A stretch of 64,000 bases of DNA from Neoarius graeffei (Eukaryota > Chordata > Actinopteri > Siluriformes > Ariidae): contig NC_083575.1 in the NCBI RefSeq assembly GCF_027579695.1, positions 32,303,382-32,367,381 on the forward strand, read 5' to 3'. The position numbers and the translations under genes are program-made. Each line of letters begins with the position of its first letter. The stretch's first letter is position 1. Below are positions 33,150 to 44,978 of this stretch, piece by piece. The notes under the pieces are model-generated. The model did not search any database and was not told the origin of the DNA. It worked only from the letters and a program-made list of their open reading frames with translations.

Positions 33150-33610
33150 CCTGTAGGTACTCTGAGTTCCCAGTTCCGACTTCCCAGTTCTGACTTCCCA
33201 CTTCCTAGATTTGACTTCCCACTTCCGACTTCCAGATTTGAGTTCCCATTTCCGACTTCCCACTTCCGAGTTCCCAGATCCCAGTTCCAAGTTTCCAGAT
33301 CCGACTTCCCAGTTTCGAGTTCCCACCTACCACTTCCGAGTTCTCAGTTTCGAACTCCCACTTCCGAGTTCCGGCTTCCCAGTTCCCATCCCCAATTTCT
33401 CATTTGCATCCAATTGCCAATCCATCCCCCAATTTTTCAAATCCATTGACCCCCATTTCGCAATTCAATCCACCCCATTCCCAATTTCCCATTTTCATCA
33501 ATCACCCAATTTTCTATTTCCTTCGATTCTTCTAAGCCATCCTCCAATTTCCCATTTACAGCCACCCTGTTCCCATTTCCCACTTCCCAGTACACATTTC
33601 CCAGTTCCCG
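33150..33610. repeat. Minisatellite of pyrimidine-rich 7/14-mers
   Basis: Irregular repeats of the type GACTTCCCAGTTCC (33160-33390) pass into CCCAATTTCCCATTT-type repeats (33390-33610). The repeats create long false frames on both strands. Confidence 0.8.
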
Positions 33611-33660
33611 AATCGAACCAATGACCTTTTGTCCCAAAGCTGCTTCTCTAACCACTAGGC
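33608..33660 (-). mobile_element. tRNA-derived SINE head joined to the minisatellite
   Basis: The minus strand reads GGCCTAGTGGTTAGAGAAGC (A box) and later GGTTCGATTC (B box), 40 bp apart as in Pol III promoters. The sequence after the B box is the minisatellite, not a SINE body. Not a functional tRNA, since no cloverleaf 3' half is present. Confidence 0.6.
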
Positions 33661-34043
33661 CTTGGCTTCATCTTAAAAGAATAGACTGTGAAGAACAACT
33701 GGGAAGAAAAAGCCAGAGACAGATACAAGTGGAGAAAGACTATGAAACAATCAGTTGAAACGGTTGAGGAGAAAAGGGAGGAGGAATATCAGTATGTTAT
33801 CATAATAACAACACAAGTCACGTCATGGGCAGTTGATGTTGAACATTATATGTGAAAGATGTGGCTGTAGTTTTATTATGAGCAAACAAAGCGAGCAAAC
33901 AAATGCTAAACACCTCCTAGTCGTCATCGGACACGACAGACTACCATAAGATGTAGGGTTTAGTGGCATCTAGTAGTCAGGATGCAGATTGCACCCAAAC
34001 GAATACTCCTCTCTTTCCAAGCATGTACTAGAACCTATAGGGA
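33661..34043. other. Spacer, nothing recognised
   Basis: Purine-rich beginning, no frame or repeat recognised. Confidence 0.4.
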
Positions 34044-34051
34044 CTGTCAGG

Positions 34052-34515
34052 TAGTATTGGAGTCAAGACCAGCTCAACCAAGCCCAAGTCATGACCAAGA
34101 CCAAAGTGTATCGAGATCGAGAATGATTTCCATATCATCATAACTTTGAGGGGTTGAGACCAAGTCAAGACCAAGACCATAGCCGGGTGAGACCTAATTA
34201 AGACTAGGACCAGACCAGTGGGTGTGAAGGGGGATGGGGAGGGGTGATGGCCGTTGCAATGAATCACATTATTTAGCATTTGAAGCAGGAAGTTTTACAT
34301 TCAATCACAGTAATGATGTTAACAAATGAATCAGTGTACAGACAATTTAATGAAATCCTCACAGTTGTGGTCTTGACCGGTCTTGAAATAAAATCCTGAG
34401 TCCTCCATGTCTGAGACTGAGAAAAGACCAAGTAAAAATGCATTCGATTCTAAGATGAGACCAAGACCTTCAAAAAGTGGTCTTGAGACCGGTCTACTCA
34501 AGTCCTACAACACTA
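34052..34515. mobile_element. hAT MITE, 464 bp
   Basis: Flanks CTGTCAGG (34044-34051) and CTGTCAAG (34516-34523) match at 7 of 8 bases. Ends TAGTATTGGAG and, reversed, TAGTGTTGTAG. The interior repeats GACCAAGACC-type words, typical of a common fish hAT MITE. Confidence 0.7.
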
Positions 34516-34994
34516 CTGTCAAGTGCATCAGGTGCAATAACATCTGTTTGGAGAGCTGCAGTTTTCTGCCAGCAGTTTCATCCCAGCTGCACCACGTGTG
34601 GACACTTTTTTTTGGTTTATCATAGTGAATGTTAGGCTTCTCAACAATTCTTCTGGATAAATTTGTGATATAAAACTAAAATAAAACGACGCTCGTGTCA
34701 TAAACCGTTTTGAACCCTTCATGTTTTTTTTTCTTTTTGAAAACTAAAAGCCTGTATGTGGTTTGTGTTTGTCTGGGCTTTATGTGTACACTTACACTAC
34801 ATGTGCAGGAATAAAACTTTACTTCAAACAGAGCATCATCTTATTGTGAGCGTCATATTTTATTTGAACCACTGAAACAATTACACAAGCAAGAATGCAA
34901 GTTCACTGACGTTTACCTCTTCTTTCATCATCTTTGTCTTCCTCCCAGCACTGGATTCAAGCTGCCACTTGTAATGACGCAAAACATGAAAAGG

Positions 34995-35180
34995 TGCTCT
35001 CCAAAGCCAGTGTTTGGTTTATCATACTGCTTGGGAACATACATGTACCTTTTGGCCTGAACAAGGTACACATAGTTACCTTGAGGTCCAGTACTGAGCC
35101 CTAGGGGCTACATTAGTGTAGACTGTACCTTGGGGGTAGGAAATGGACTCCTACTGTACCCCTGTTTCTGACAGTGTATA
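34995..35180. repeat. MITE fragment with GGTAC-rich core
   Basis: Words such as TGTACCTTTTGGCC, AAGGTACACATAGTTACC and TTTCTGACAGTGT match a common fish MITE; ends not clear. Confidence 0.45.
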
Positions 35181-35594
35181 AATTATTAATAATGGTTCTT
35201 GATGGATTGCCTGCCCTAGTTATGGTTCTTGTGCAGCTTTGTTGATTAGACTGTAATATAGACACAAACAAACACAATATGCTGAATATACATCATTATT
35301 ATACATATACAGTGCTCAGTGTAAATGAGTACACCCCCTTTGAAAAGGAACATTTTAAACAATATCTCAATGAACACAAACAATTTCCAAAATGTTGACA
35401 AGACAAAGTTTAATATAACATCTGTTTAACTTATAACGTGAAAGTAAGGTTAATAATATAAAAACTTAGATTACACATTTTTTCAGTTTTACTCAAATTA
35501 GGGTGGTGCAAAAATGAGTACACCCCACAACGAAAACTACTACATCTAGTACTTTGTATGGCCTCCATGATTTTTAATGACAGAACCAAGTCTT

Positions 35595-36520
35595 CTAGGC
35601 ATGGAATGAACAAGTTGGTGACATTTTGCAACATCAATCTTTTTCCATTCTTCAACAATGACCTATTTTAGTGACTGGATGCTGGATGGAGAGTGATGCT
35701 CAACTTGTCTCTTCAGAATTCCCCATAGGTGTTCGATTGGGTTCAGATCAGGAGACATACTTGGCCACTGAATCACTTTCACCCTGTTCTTCTTCAGAAA
35801 TCCAACAGTGGCCTTAGATGTGTGTTTAGGATCATTGTCATGTTGGAAAAGTGCACGACGACCAAGGGCACGGAGTGATGGTAGCATCTTCTCTTTCAGT
35901 ATAGAGCAATACATCTGTGAATTCATGATGCCATCAATGAAATGCAGCTCGCCGACACCAGCAGCACTCATGCAGCCCCACATAAGGACACTGCCACCAC
36001 CATGTTTCACTGTAGGCACCATGCATTTTTCTTTGTATTCCTCACCTTTGCGACGCCATACAGTTTCAAAAACATTTATCTTGGTCTCATCACTCCAGAG
36101 TATAGAGTCCCAGTAGTCTTCATCTTTGTCAGCATGGGCCCTGGCAAAATCTAGGTGGGCTTTGGGAGAGGCTTCTTTCGTGGACAGCATCCATGCATGC
36201 CATTCCTCTGCAGTGTACGCCGTATTGTGTCATGGGAAATAGTCACCCCAGTTTGGCTTTCTACTTCTTTAGATAACTGCAGTGAACTTGCATGCCGATT
36301 TTCTTCAGCCCTTCTCATCAGAAGACGCTCCTGTCGAGGTGTTAACTTCTGTGGATGACCTGGACGTCTCTGTGAGATGGTTGCAGTTCCATCTTTCTTA
36401 AATTTTTGTACCACTTTTGCTACAGTATTCTGACTGATAAATAAAGCTTTGCTGATCTTCTTGTAGCCTTCACCTTTGTGGTGTAAAGAAATTATTTTCT
36501 TTGAGGAATTCTGAAGAGAC
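35595..36520 (-). pseudogene. Tc1 family A transposase, broken
   Basis: The minus-strand frame at 36552-36151 covers the HTH part from KKIISLHHKGEGYKKISKAL through VTISHDTIRRTL. After a frameshift near 36165, the frame at 36190-35663 covers ILWSDETKINVF, LFQHDNDPKHTS and LNPIEHLW. The three catalytic acidic residues are present. The first codons are replaced by the inverted copy of the C-terminal end (junction at GGAATTCTGAAGAGAC, 36505), and a few residues are missing after INVF. The C-terminal tail after 35663 has a stop. Inactive. Confidence 0.8.
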
Positions 36521-36680
36521 AAGTTGAGCATCACTCTCCATCCAGCATCCAATCACTAAAAGAGGTCATTGTTGAAGAATGGAAAAAGATTGATGTTGCA
36601 AAATGTCACCAACTTGTTCATTCCATGCCTAGAAGACTTGGTGCTGTCATTAAAAATCATGGAGGCCATACAAAGTACTA
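36505..36680 (+). pseudogene. Second, inverted copy of the transposase C-terminus
   Basis: On the plus strand this reads LKRQVEHHSPSSIQSLKEV, IVEEWKKIDVAKCHQLVHSM and AVIKNHGGHTKY then stop: the C-terminal end of the same transposase whose main body is on the minus strand next door. Confidence 0.8.
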
Positions 36681-36841
36681 GTTTTTGTTGTGGAGTGTAC
36701 TCATTTTTGCACCACCCTAATTTGAGTAAAACTGAAAAACTGTGTAATCTAAGTTTATACACTAAGTAACTTTAAAAACGCACATTGATAAAACTTGCTG
36801 AATTCGTGCTGAGTTTATCTCAAGAAGAAAAGAAATATATC

Positions 36842-37196
36842 TCATTATCTCTAGCCGCTTTATCCTTCTACAGGGTCGCAGGCAAGCTGGAGCCTATCCC
36901 AGCTGACTACGGGCGAAAGGCGGGGTACACCCTGGACAAGTCGCCAGGTCATCACAGGGCTGACACATAGACACAGACAACCATTCACACTCACGGTCAA
37001 TTTTAGAGTCACCAGTTAACCTAACCTGCATGTCTTTGGACTGTGGGGGAAACCGGAGCACCCAGAGGAAACCCACGCGGACACAGGGAGAACATGCAAA
37101 CTCCGCACAGAAAGGCCCTCGCCGGCCCCGGGGCTCGAACCCAGGACCTTCTTGCTGTGAGGCGACAGCGCTAACCACTACACCACCGTGCCGCCC
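36842..37196 (-). mobile_element. SINE copy 5
   Basis: Complete minus-strand DANA-type SINE. Target duplication GAAAAGAAATATATC at 36827-36841 and 37197-37211. Confidence 0.9.
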
Positions 37197-37430
37197 GAAA
37201 AGAAATATATCACAGTGGAAAAATAACTTCGTTCCGCCCGAATAAGTTCCAAATCTGTGCTCAAATCAGAATTTAAGGGAGTTGTACTCAATAACGTACA
37301 ATATGACTCGGGTAGTCAATGACATGGACAGGCTTTAATTTTCAAACAAATTTTGCATACACTGTACACACACAATCTTGCCTATAAATACCCAGGGGAA
37401 ATGATGGGAAAATTGTCATTATTGAAGATG

Positions 37431-37847
37431 CCACGCCTAAGCCAAAATCAACGTTAAGAGGCCATCGGGATGTTGCGTGCCGGAAGTACACAGACAGAGG
37501 TCGCCTGGCACTTCGGTGTTCATCATTCGACCATTTCCCGTTTGAGTCAGCGTTACAGACAGACAGGGAGCACCAGGGATCGTCCACGCCCTGGTCAGCC
37601 TCGAGTCACGACGCCAGTTCAGGATCAGCACATCAGGCTAGCTCACCTCCATGACAGATTCCTGACACCCTCAGTCACTGCTGCTGAGACCCCTGGACGA
37701 CACAGACCCAGAATCTCCAGCATGACGGTCCGAACATGGACCAACTGTCACTTTGAATTTTTTTATTGTGAATTAATTCTTGAGTTTGACAATAAATGTC
37801 CTTTATCGATGTTTCAAGATGTGTGTGCATTACATACAATATCATAA
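37431..37847 (+). pseudogene. Tc1 family B transposase, DNA-binding half only
   Basis: MPRLSQNQR then a TAA stop, then AIGMLRAGSTQTEVAWHFGV, HHSTISRLSQRYRQTG, RDRPRPGQPRVTTPVQDQHI: a paired-like helix-turn-helix with the GRPR-type linker. The catalytic domain is deleted; after 37720 the frame runs into the 3' end of the element. Confidence 0.75.
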
Positions 37848-38179
37848 ATTTCAAATATATGCATGGATCTAAAGTGATATCGTGTTGAATTCCATTGTGC
37901 GTTTTTAAAGTTACTTAGTATATTATTAACCTTACTTTCATGTTATAAGTTAAACAGATGTTATATTAAACTTTGTCTTGTCAACATTTTGGAAATTGTT
38001 TGTGTTCGCTGAGATATTGTTTAAAATGTTCCTTTTCAAAGGGGGTGTACTCATTTACACTGAGCACTGTAGGACACTACTTCCAAGGAATAAAAACGTA
38101 TTCTATTCCCTTCTAGTAGGTTTACTGATAGCAATATTGTGATCATATCTCTTATCCTCCGTGTATTATGCCACTGTAC

Positions 38180-39655
38180 CAGGGCAGGAATTTCACGAGG
38201 GCCATGGCCCTCGTGCCCTCTCAATTTGGACTTGTGCCCTTGGAAAAAAATATCTGCCGTAAGGCCACAGTGTCCTTGATGCCCTGCGGTTTTGTAGTCT
38301 GCCTCGTGACAGCCAATAGGCTTTAACATCACCTGCGTCTATTGAGAAAAAAATACATCTTTTGATGACATTCTGGATTCTTATTCTCATCAGTGGTGGA
38401 TCGGACTCGAGCCTGGCATGAACCGCTCCGACGTGCTATAATGACACCAATCTATCACCAGCCAACCAGGAGACTTAATCAAATGCATCCCCCGCCCACT
38501 TGTGTCCGCGTCTGAGACGTTGAATTTTCACAGAAGGAGGGAAGATGTTGACTGAGGTAAGACTGTGTGATAAATTAACGAACGAATAAGATAGGAATTT
38601 CAACATATAGGGCTTAAGTTTGTTACCGTTAAATAAGCATTACTTGTACAGTAATGTTATGTCGTTACAACGTCGACCCACTTTTAACGTGCCGAGTACC
38701 GACTGTAGCCGGTAACAAATGCTATATAGCTTGCTGTCAAAAGTGCAAAGACCTTAAATTGCTCTGTGTAAATTAGAAAATGGCACAACTTCCTCTGTAG
38801 CCATCAATGGACAAGCACAGACTTGTCTTGAGTTTTGAACAGGGCAGCACTGTGGCCTGAGGTAAAACATGATAGTTTAAGTTTGTTTCAATTACAAAAA
38901 TGAGTACACCCAATGACTGTCTCATATACTCTTCATATACTCATACTGTTTAAGTAATGCAATAAAACTAATCTTTAAAAGTGGTATTTACTCAAAGCGT
39001 TTGCATAGAATGAACTTTCGGGTTAACAGTGTAATAGTGTTGCAGTGTTCTGCAAATATGCAATTTAATATTTCAGATCTTGAGACATGAAAGTGCTATT
39101 TTAAAAAATAAAAGGTCAGAAATGTTTTCTTTGCCGTCTATTTAGTTCATTTTATTTCCTCAATAATTTTCCTTGATTGAGAAATCGGTCTGGGCTCTTA
39201 TGGGTTAATCAGTAGCCTGCATGCTAGTATATGTTCCATTTACAGTCAAACATTTTGATGTACTCCAGGCTCAATTTTGATTAATCAAAAATCTGCATAG
39301 TAGTACAGTCTGAAGATGCTCTTGCACATTCGGTGTCAATTGAACAAAATTATGGGAGGATATAGGTTTAATAGGTTTTACAATTTTTGAAGTGAGTGAT
39401 GGATTGATAAGTTTAGATGTGTTCAATATTTTCTTATCTTCAGACATAATAGTGTAGGAGATGTTTCTTTACCTGCTTGATAGTTTTGACTGAGACTCCA
39501 ATCTTCCTCAGAAGAGTCATTAGTTCTTAAATTAAATTCATTATAGACGTGAACTTAAACTCATTGTTTTATTTTATGGCCTTCGTGCCCTCAAAAAATT
39601 GACAGCACAAAAGGCCAAGTGGCCTTGCCCCTAAAATGACGAAATTCCAGGCCTG
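38180..39655. mobile_element. hAT-like element, 1476 bp
   Basis: Ends CAGGGCAGGAATTTC and, reversed, CAGGCCTGGAATTTC. Flanks differ: CACTGTAC on the left, GTGGAGAT on the right. The right part (39424-39655) matches the truncated copy at 28536-29094. No transposase frame seen. Confidence 0.65.
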
Positions 39656-39681
39656 GTGGAGATGCACAGAATCCAAGGTGT

Positions 39682-40168
39682 TTGAAGTCAAGTGTGAAGT
39701 TTCTGCAGTCTCTGATGATTTGGGGTGCCATGCCATCTGTTGGTGTTGGTCCATTGTGTTTTATTAAGTCCAAAGTCAATGCAGCCATCTACCAGGAGAT
39801 TTTAGAATACTTCATGCTTCCATCTGCTGACAAGCTTTATGGAGATGCTAATTTCCTTTTCCAGCAAGACCTAGCACCTGTCCACAATGCCAAAACTACT
39901 ACCAAATGGTTTGCTGACCATGATATTACTGTGCTTGAGTGGCCAGCCAACTCATTTGACCTGAACCCCATAGAGAATCTATAGGGTATTGTCAAGAGGA
40001 AGATGAGAAACACCCAACCCAAAAACAGATGAGCTGAAGGCCACTATCAAAGCAACCTGGGCTTCAATAACACCTCAGCAGTGCCACAGGCTGATTGCTT
40101 CCCTGCCACACTGCATTGATGGAGTAATTTATGGGAAAGGAGCCCCAAACAAGTATTGAGTGTATAAA
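39682..40168 (+). pseudogene. Tc1 transposase, catalytic half
   Basis: Reads LMIWGAMPSVGVGPLCFIKS, LFQQDLAPVHNAKTTTKWF, WPANSFDLNPIENL and then a stop at the Trp codon usually following. The second Asp and the Glu of the DDE triad are visible; the first lies in the missing part. Further stops follow in the C-terminal tail. Confidence 0.75.
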
Positions 40169-40397
40169 TGAACATACTTTTCAGAAGTTGGACATTTCTG
40201 TATTGCAAATCCTTTTTTTATTGATCTTAGGTACTATTCTAATAATGTGAGATATTGGATTTCTGATTTTCATGAGCTATAAGCATAATCACCAAAAGTA
40301 AACCAAAAAAAGGCTTGAAATATTTCATGTGTATTGAATATAGAATATATGAAAATTCACCTTTTTGAATTAAATTATAAAAAAGAGAACTTTTTCC

Positions 40398-43300
40398 CTC
40401 CTGTGGGTTCACCACCCACAGAGGTAGCAGTAGGGGATTGGTGCAGTGTGGATTGGGTGGCAGTCGAAGGCAGGGGCCTCCACGACCTGATCCCCGGACA
40501 CAGCGGCTGGCTGTTGCTGACATGGAATGTCACTTCGCTGGGGGGGAAAGAGCCTGAGCTTGTGCGGGAGGTTGAGAGGTACCGGCTAGAGATAGTCGGG
40601 CTCACCTCCACGCACAGCTTGGGCTCTGGAACCCAGCTCCTCGAGAGGGGCTGGACTTTCCACTTCTCTGGAGTCGCCCGTGGTGAGCGGCGGCGGGCTG
40701 GTGTGGGCTTGCTTATAGCTCCCCAGCTCAGCCGCCATGTGTTGGAGTTTACCCCAGTGAACAAGAGGGTCGCCTCTCTGCGCCTTCGGATTGGGGAGAG
40801 GGCTCTTGCTGTTGTTTGTGCCTACGGGCCAAATAGCAGTATAGAGTATCCGGCCTTCTTGGAGTCCCTGGGAGAGGTACTGAGGGGTGCTCAGACTGGG
40901 GACTCCATTGTGCTACTGGGGGACTTCAGTGCTCACATGGGCGAAGACAGTGACACCTGGAGGGGCGTGGTTGGGAGGAACGGCCTCCCCGATCTGAACC
41001 CGAGTGGTGTTTTGTTATTGGACTTCTGTGCTAGTCATGGTTTGTCCATAACGAACACCATGTTCCAGCATAGGGGTGTCCATAAGTGCACGTGGCACCA
41101 GGACACCTTAGGTCGGAGGTCGATGATCGACTTTGTAGTCGTTTCATCTGATCTCCGGCCCTATGTCTTGGACACTCGGGTGAAGAGAGGGGCTGAGCTG
41201 TCAACTGATCACCACCTGGTGGTGAGTTGGATCCGCTGGCGGAGGAGGAAGCTGGACAGACCTGGCAGGCCCAAACGTATGGTGAGGGTCTGCTGGGAAC
41301 ATCTGGCCGAGCACTCTGTTGGGGAGGTCTTTAACTCCCACCTCCGGGAGAGCTTTTCCCAGCTTCCGAGGGAGGCGGGGGACATTGAGTCTGAGTGGAC
41401 CATGTTCTCTACCTCCATTGTGGACGCAGCTGTTCGGAGCTGTGGCCGCAAGGTCTCCGGTGCCTGTCGTGGCGGCAATCCCCGAACCCGGTGGTGGACA
41501 CCGGAAGTAAGGGATGCCGTCAAGCTGAAGAAGGAGTCCTATCAGGCCATGTTGACCTCCGGGACTCCTGAGGCAGTTGACGGGTATCGGCAGGCCAGGC
41601 GTGCTGCAGCTCGGGCAGTTGTGGAGGCAAAAACTCGGAACTGGGAGGAGTTCGAGGAGGCCATGGAGAAGGACTATCGGTCAGCCTCGAAGAAATTCTG
41701 GCAAACCGTCCGGCGCCTCAGGAGGGGGAAGCAGTACTCTGCCAACACTGTTTACAGTGCGGGTGGGGAGCTGTTGACCTCGACTGGGGACATTGTCGGG
41801 CGGTGGAAGGAATACTTTGAGGATCTCCTCAATCCCACCATCATGTCTTCCACTGAGGAGACTGAGGCTGATGACTCAGAGGTGGACTCGTCCATTACCC
41901 AAGCCGAAGTCACTGAGGTGGTTTGCAAGCTCCTTGGTGGCAAGGCACCAGGGGTGGATGAGATCCGCCCTGAGTATCTCAAGTCTCTGGATGTTGTGGG
42001 GCTGTCTTGGTTGACACGCCTCTGCAACATCGCGTGGTGGTCGGGGACAGTGCCTCTGGAGTGGCAGACTGGGGTGGTGGTCCCTCTTTTTAAAAAAGGG
42101 GACTGGAGAGTGTGCTCCAATTATAGGGGAAATCACACTTCTCAGCCTCCCAGGGAAAGTTTACTCCAGGGTACTGGAGAGGAGAATTCGACCAATAGTC
42201 GAACCTCGGATCCAGGAGGAACAATGCGGTTTTTGTCCTGGTCGCGGAACACTGGACCAGCTCTATACCCTTCATAGGGTGCTCGAGGGTTCATGGGAGT
42301 TTGCCCAACCAGTCCACATGTGCTTTGTAGATCTGGAGAAGGCATTCGACCGTGTCCCCTGTGGTATTCTGTGGGGGGTGCTTCAGGAGTATGGGGTTCG
42401 GGGCTCTTTGCTAAGGGCTGTCCGGTCCCTGTACGAATGGAGCAGGAGTCTGGTTCGCATTGCCGGCAGTAAGTCAGACCTGTTCCCAGTGCATGTTGGA
42501 CTCCAGCAGGGCTGCCCTTTGTCACTGGTTCTGTTCATAATTTTTATGGACAGAATTTCTAGGCGCAGCCAGGGGCCGGAAGGGATCCTGTTTGAGAACC
42601 ATAGGATTTCATCTCTGCTTTTTGCGGATGATGTTGTCCTGTTGGCTTCTTCAAACCAGGACCTTCAGCATGCACTGGGGCGGTTTGCAGTCGAGTGTGA
42701 AGCAGCTGGGATGAGAATCAGCACCTCCAAGTCCGAGGCCATGGTTCTCGACCGGAAAAGGGTGGCTTGCCCTCTCCAGGTTGGTGGAGAAGTCCTGCCT
42801 CAAGTGGAGGAGTTTAAGTATCTCGGGATCTTGTTCACGAGTGAGGGAAGGATGGAGCGTGAGATCGACAGGCGGATCGGTGCAGCCTCCGCAGTGATGC
42901 GGTCGCTTTACCGGTCCGTCGTGGTGAAGAAGGAGCTGAGCCAAAAGGCGAAGCTCTCAATTTACCGGTCGATCTACGTTTCGACTCTCACCTATGGTCA
43001 TGAGCTTTGGGTAATGACAGAAAGAACAAGATCGCGGATACAAGCGGCCGAAATGAGTTTCCTTCGCAGGGTGGCTGGGCGCTCCCTTAGAGATAGGGTG
43101 AGAAGCACAGTCACTCGGGAGGAGCTCGGAGTAGAGCCGCTGCTCCTCCACATCGAGAGGAATCAGCTGAGGTGGCTCGGGCATCTTTTTTGGATGCCTC
43201 CTGGATGCCTCCCTGGGGAGGTGTTCCAGGCATGTCCCCCCGGGAGGAGGCCCCGGGGAAGACCCAGGACACGCTGGAGGGACTATGTCTCTCGGCTGGC

Positions 43301-43409
43301 CTGGGAACGCCTCGGTGTTCTTCCCGAGGAGCTGGCCGAGGTGTCTGGGGAAAGGGAAGTTTGGGCTTCCATGCTTAGACTGCTGCCTCCGCGACCCGGT
43401 CCCGGATAA
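40398..43409 (+). pseudogene. LINE ORF2 (endonuclease plus RT) with one frameshift
   Basis: The frame to 42277 holds the endonuclease: [56 protein letters not shown] and [11 protein letters not shown]. It then gives the RT start ([20 protein letters not shown]). After a frameshift near 42131 the second frame (42279-43409) carries FVDLEKAFDRVP, LQQGCPLSLVLFIIFMDRIS, the catalytic LLFADDVVLLAS and FKYLGILFTSEGRM, ending RLLPPRPGPG. GDFS replaces the usual GDFN, so the endonuclease Asn is lost. Otherwise it is well preserved, suggesting a fairly recent insertion. Confidence 0.85.
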
Positions 43410-43428
43410 GCGGAAGAAGACGAGACGA
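40398..43428 (+). mobile_element. LINE, 3.0 kb, nearly full length
   Basis: Target duplication GAACTTTTTCC at 40387-40397 and 43429-43439. One long ORF for endonuclease and reverse transcriptase, short 3' UTR ending in GAAGAAGACGAGACGA. It belongs to the most common fish LINE type of this architecture; I favour an RTE/Rex-like clade but am not sure. Confidence 0.85.
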
Positions 43429-43477
43429 GAACTTTTTCCATGATATTCTAATTGTTTGAGATGCACTAGAATATAGT

Positions 43478-43870
43478 TATACTTTCTGCTCAGATTCAGT
43501 CAAATGCTGAAAAACTGATAGGATGGTGCTTCACAGTGCAGATGGATAAAGACCCACAACATATACCGAAAGCAACCTAAGAGCTTCTTAAGGAAAAGAA
43601 ATGGAATGTTCTTCAATGGCCAAGTGAGTCAACCCAATTGTGTATGCTTTTCACTTACTGAAGACAAAACCAAAACCAGAATGACCCACAAACAAGTAGC
43701 AACTGAAGACAGCTACAGTAAAAGCCTGGCAAAGCATTTCAAGAGAGGAAACTCAACATTTAGTGATGTCCATGGGTTCCAGACTTCAGACAGTCACTGA
43801 CTGCAAAGGATTTGCGTTCAAGTATTAAATAAATTTCAGTTAGCCTGTTCAATACTTTTTCCTGTCATTC
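43478..43870 (+). pseudogene. Tc1 transposase C-terminal relic
   Basis: In-frame words DPQHIPKAT and LLKEKKWNVLQWPSES correspond to the second catalytic Asp region and the stretch before the SPDLNPIE box, which is mutated here. The rest is degraded, ending in a short AT-rich 3' tail. Confidence 0.6.
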
Positions 43871-44978
43871 CACTTTATTGCACATAACTTTTTTTATGGA
43901 TTGTAATATCACATTTTTTCTGTGCAGTTTTATGGCATTAATACCAATGTATCAACATTTGATGTGAATCGCTACACTGAAAATATGAAATATAAAAAAA
44001 TAGTTGACATGATGAGTATACAGTGGTGCTTGAAAGTTTGTGAACCCTTTAGAATTTTCCATATTTCTGCATAAATATGACCTAAAACATCATCAGATTT
44101 TCACACAAGTCCTAAAAGCAGATAAGGAGAACCCAGTTAAACAAATGACACAAAAAAATATTATACTTGGTCATTTATTTATTGAGGAAAATGATCCAAT
44201 ATTACATATCTGTGAATGACAAAAGTATGCAAACCTCTAGGATTAGCAGTTAATTTGAAGGTGAAATTAGAGTCAGGTGTTTTCAATCAATGGGATGACA
44301 ATCAGGTGTGAGTGGGCACCCTATTTTATTTAAACAGGGTTCCCATTCTTTTTCATTGACAAAATTTCAAAACTTTTCCATGACTTTTCCATGACCTGAA
44401 GTGAATTTTCCAGGACTTAACGGCACCCTCTATGTTTAGAATTTAGCATACTTTTAGGCCTAAATAGGAAATGTTAACCCTTTCAACTCAGCTTATGGTA
44501 TGGTTTTATATTTTTTAAACATTCAAAATACTGTCAATGCATTTACTGTAGTGGTTATTAAACAAAAGATCTCACTGTGCATGTGAATAACTGTATTTAA
44601 ATCCATTTATGGCAAACAACAGATTAACAGACACATGCAACTGATGTACGCACATAAGCACTTTATTAACTTAAGTCCCAGCCGCTACCACCAGTGTTCA
44701 TACTGTATATAACAACAATTCCCAGAGCCAACACCTAGACTGTAGCCCAAAGCTAAGGGTTGTACTCACGATACCTATGCATGTAACACATTACATTAAA
44801 ACATAATGCAAAAAACACTGCAGTGAAACATCCCTCCGTTCCGTTCGTACCCTGTGAAGGTGAGAAATAATATGAAACGTTAACCTACGTGGACTACTTG
44901 TCCATTTGTTCACAACATATCCCCTCAGCAATCAAATAAATTCCGTAACAATTGTAACAATCAAAATAATCATCAGGA

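Larger units (their letters stand above)
36760..37918 (+). mobile_element. Tc1-like element (family B) nested in family A
   Basis: Ends CTAAGTAACTTTAAAAACGC in inverted orientation, at a TA in the right arm of family A; the left arm of A shows the uninterrupted target. About 785 bp without its SINE. It keeps only the N-terminal part of a transposase. Confidence 0.75.
35310..38069 (-). mobile_element. Rearranged Tc1 element (family A) with 400-bp inverted ends
   Basis: Ends CAGTGCTCAGTGTAAATG in inverted orientation, flanked by TA. The left arm (35310-35722) is repeated inverted on the right (36505-36757 plus 37921-38069), including about 165 bp of the transposase C-terminal coding end. A second Tc1 (36760-37918) is inserted in the right arm. 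Confidence 0.85.
39656..43465 (+). mobile_element. Tc1 relic split by a LINE
   Basis: Catalytic half of a Tc1 transposase and the 3' end of the element (39656-40397), continued at 43429-43465 (ATGATATTCTAATTG, GAGATGCAC). The left half of the element is absent: a hAT right end abuts it at 39655. Confidence 0.7.

Noticed and set aside
33138-33655. Repetitive frames of 70-137 residues on both strands
   Set aside because: They are translations of the minisatellite.
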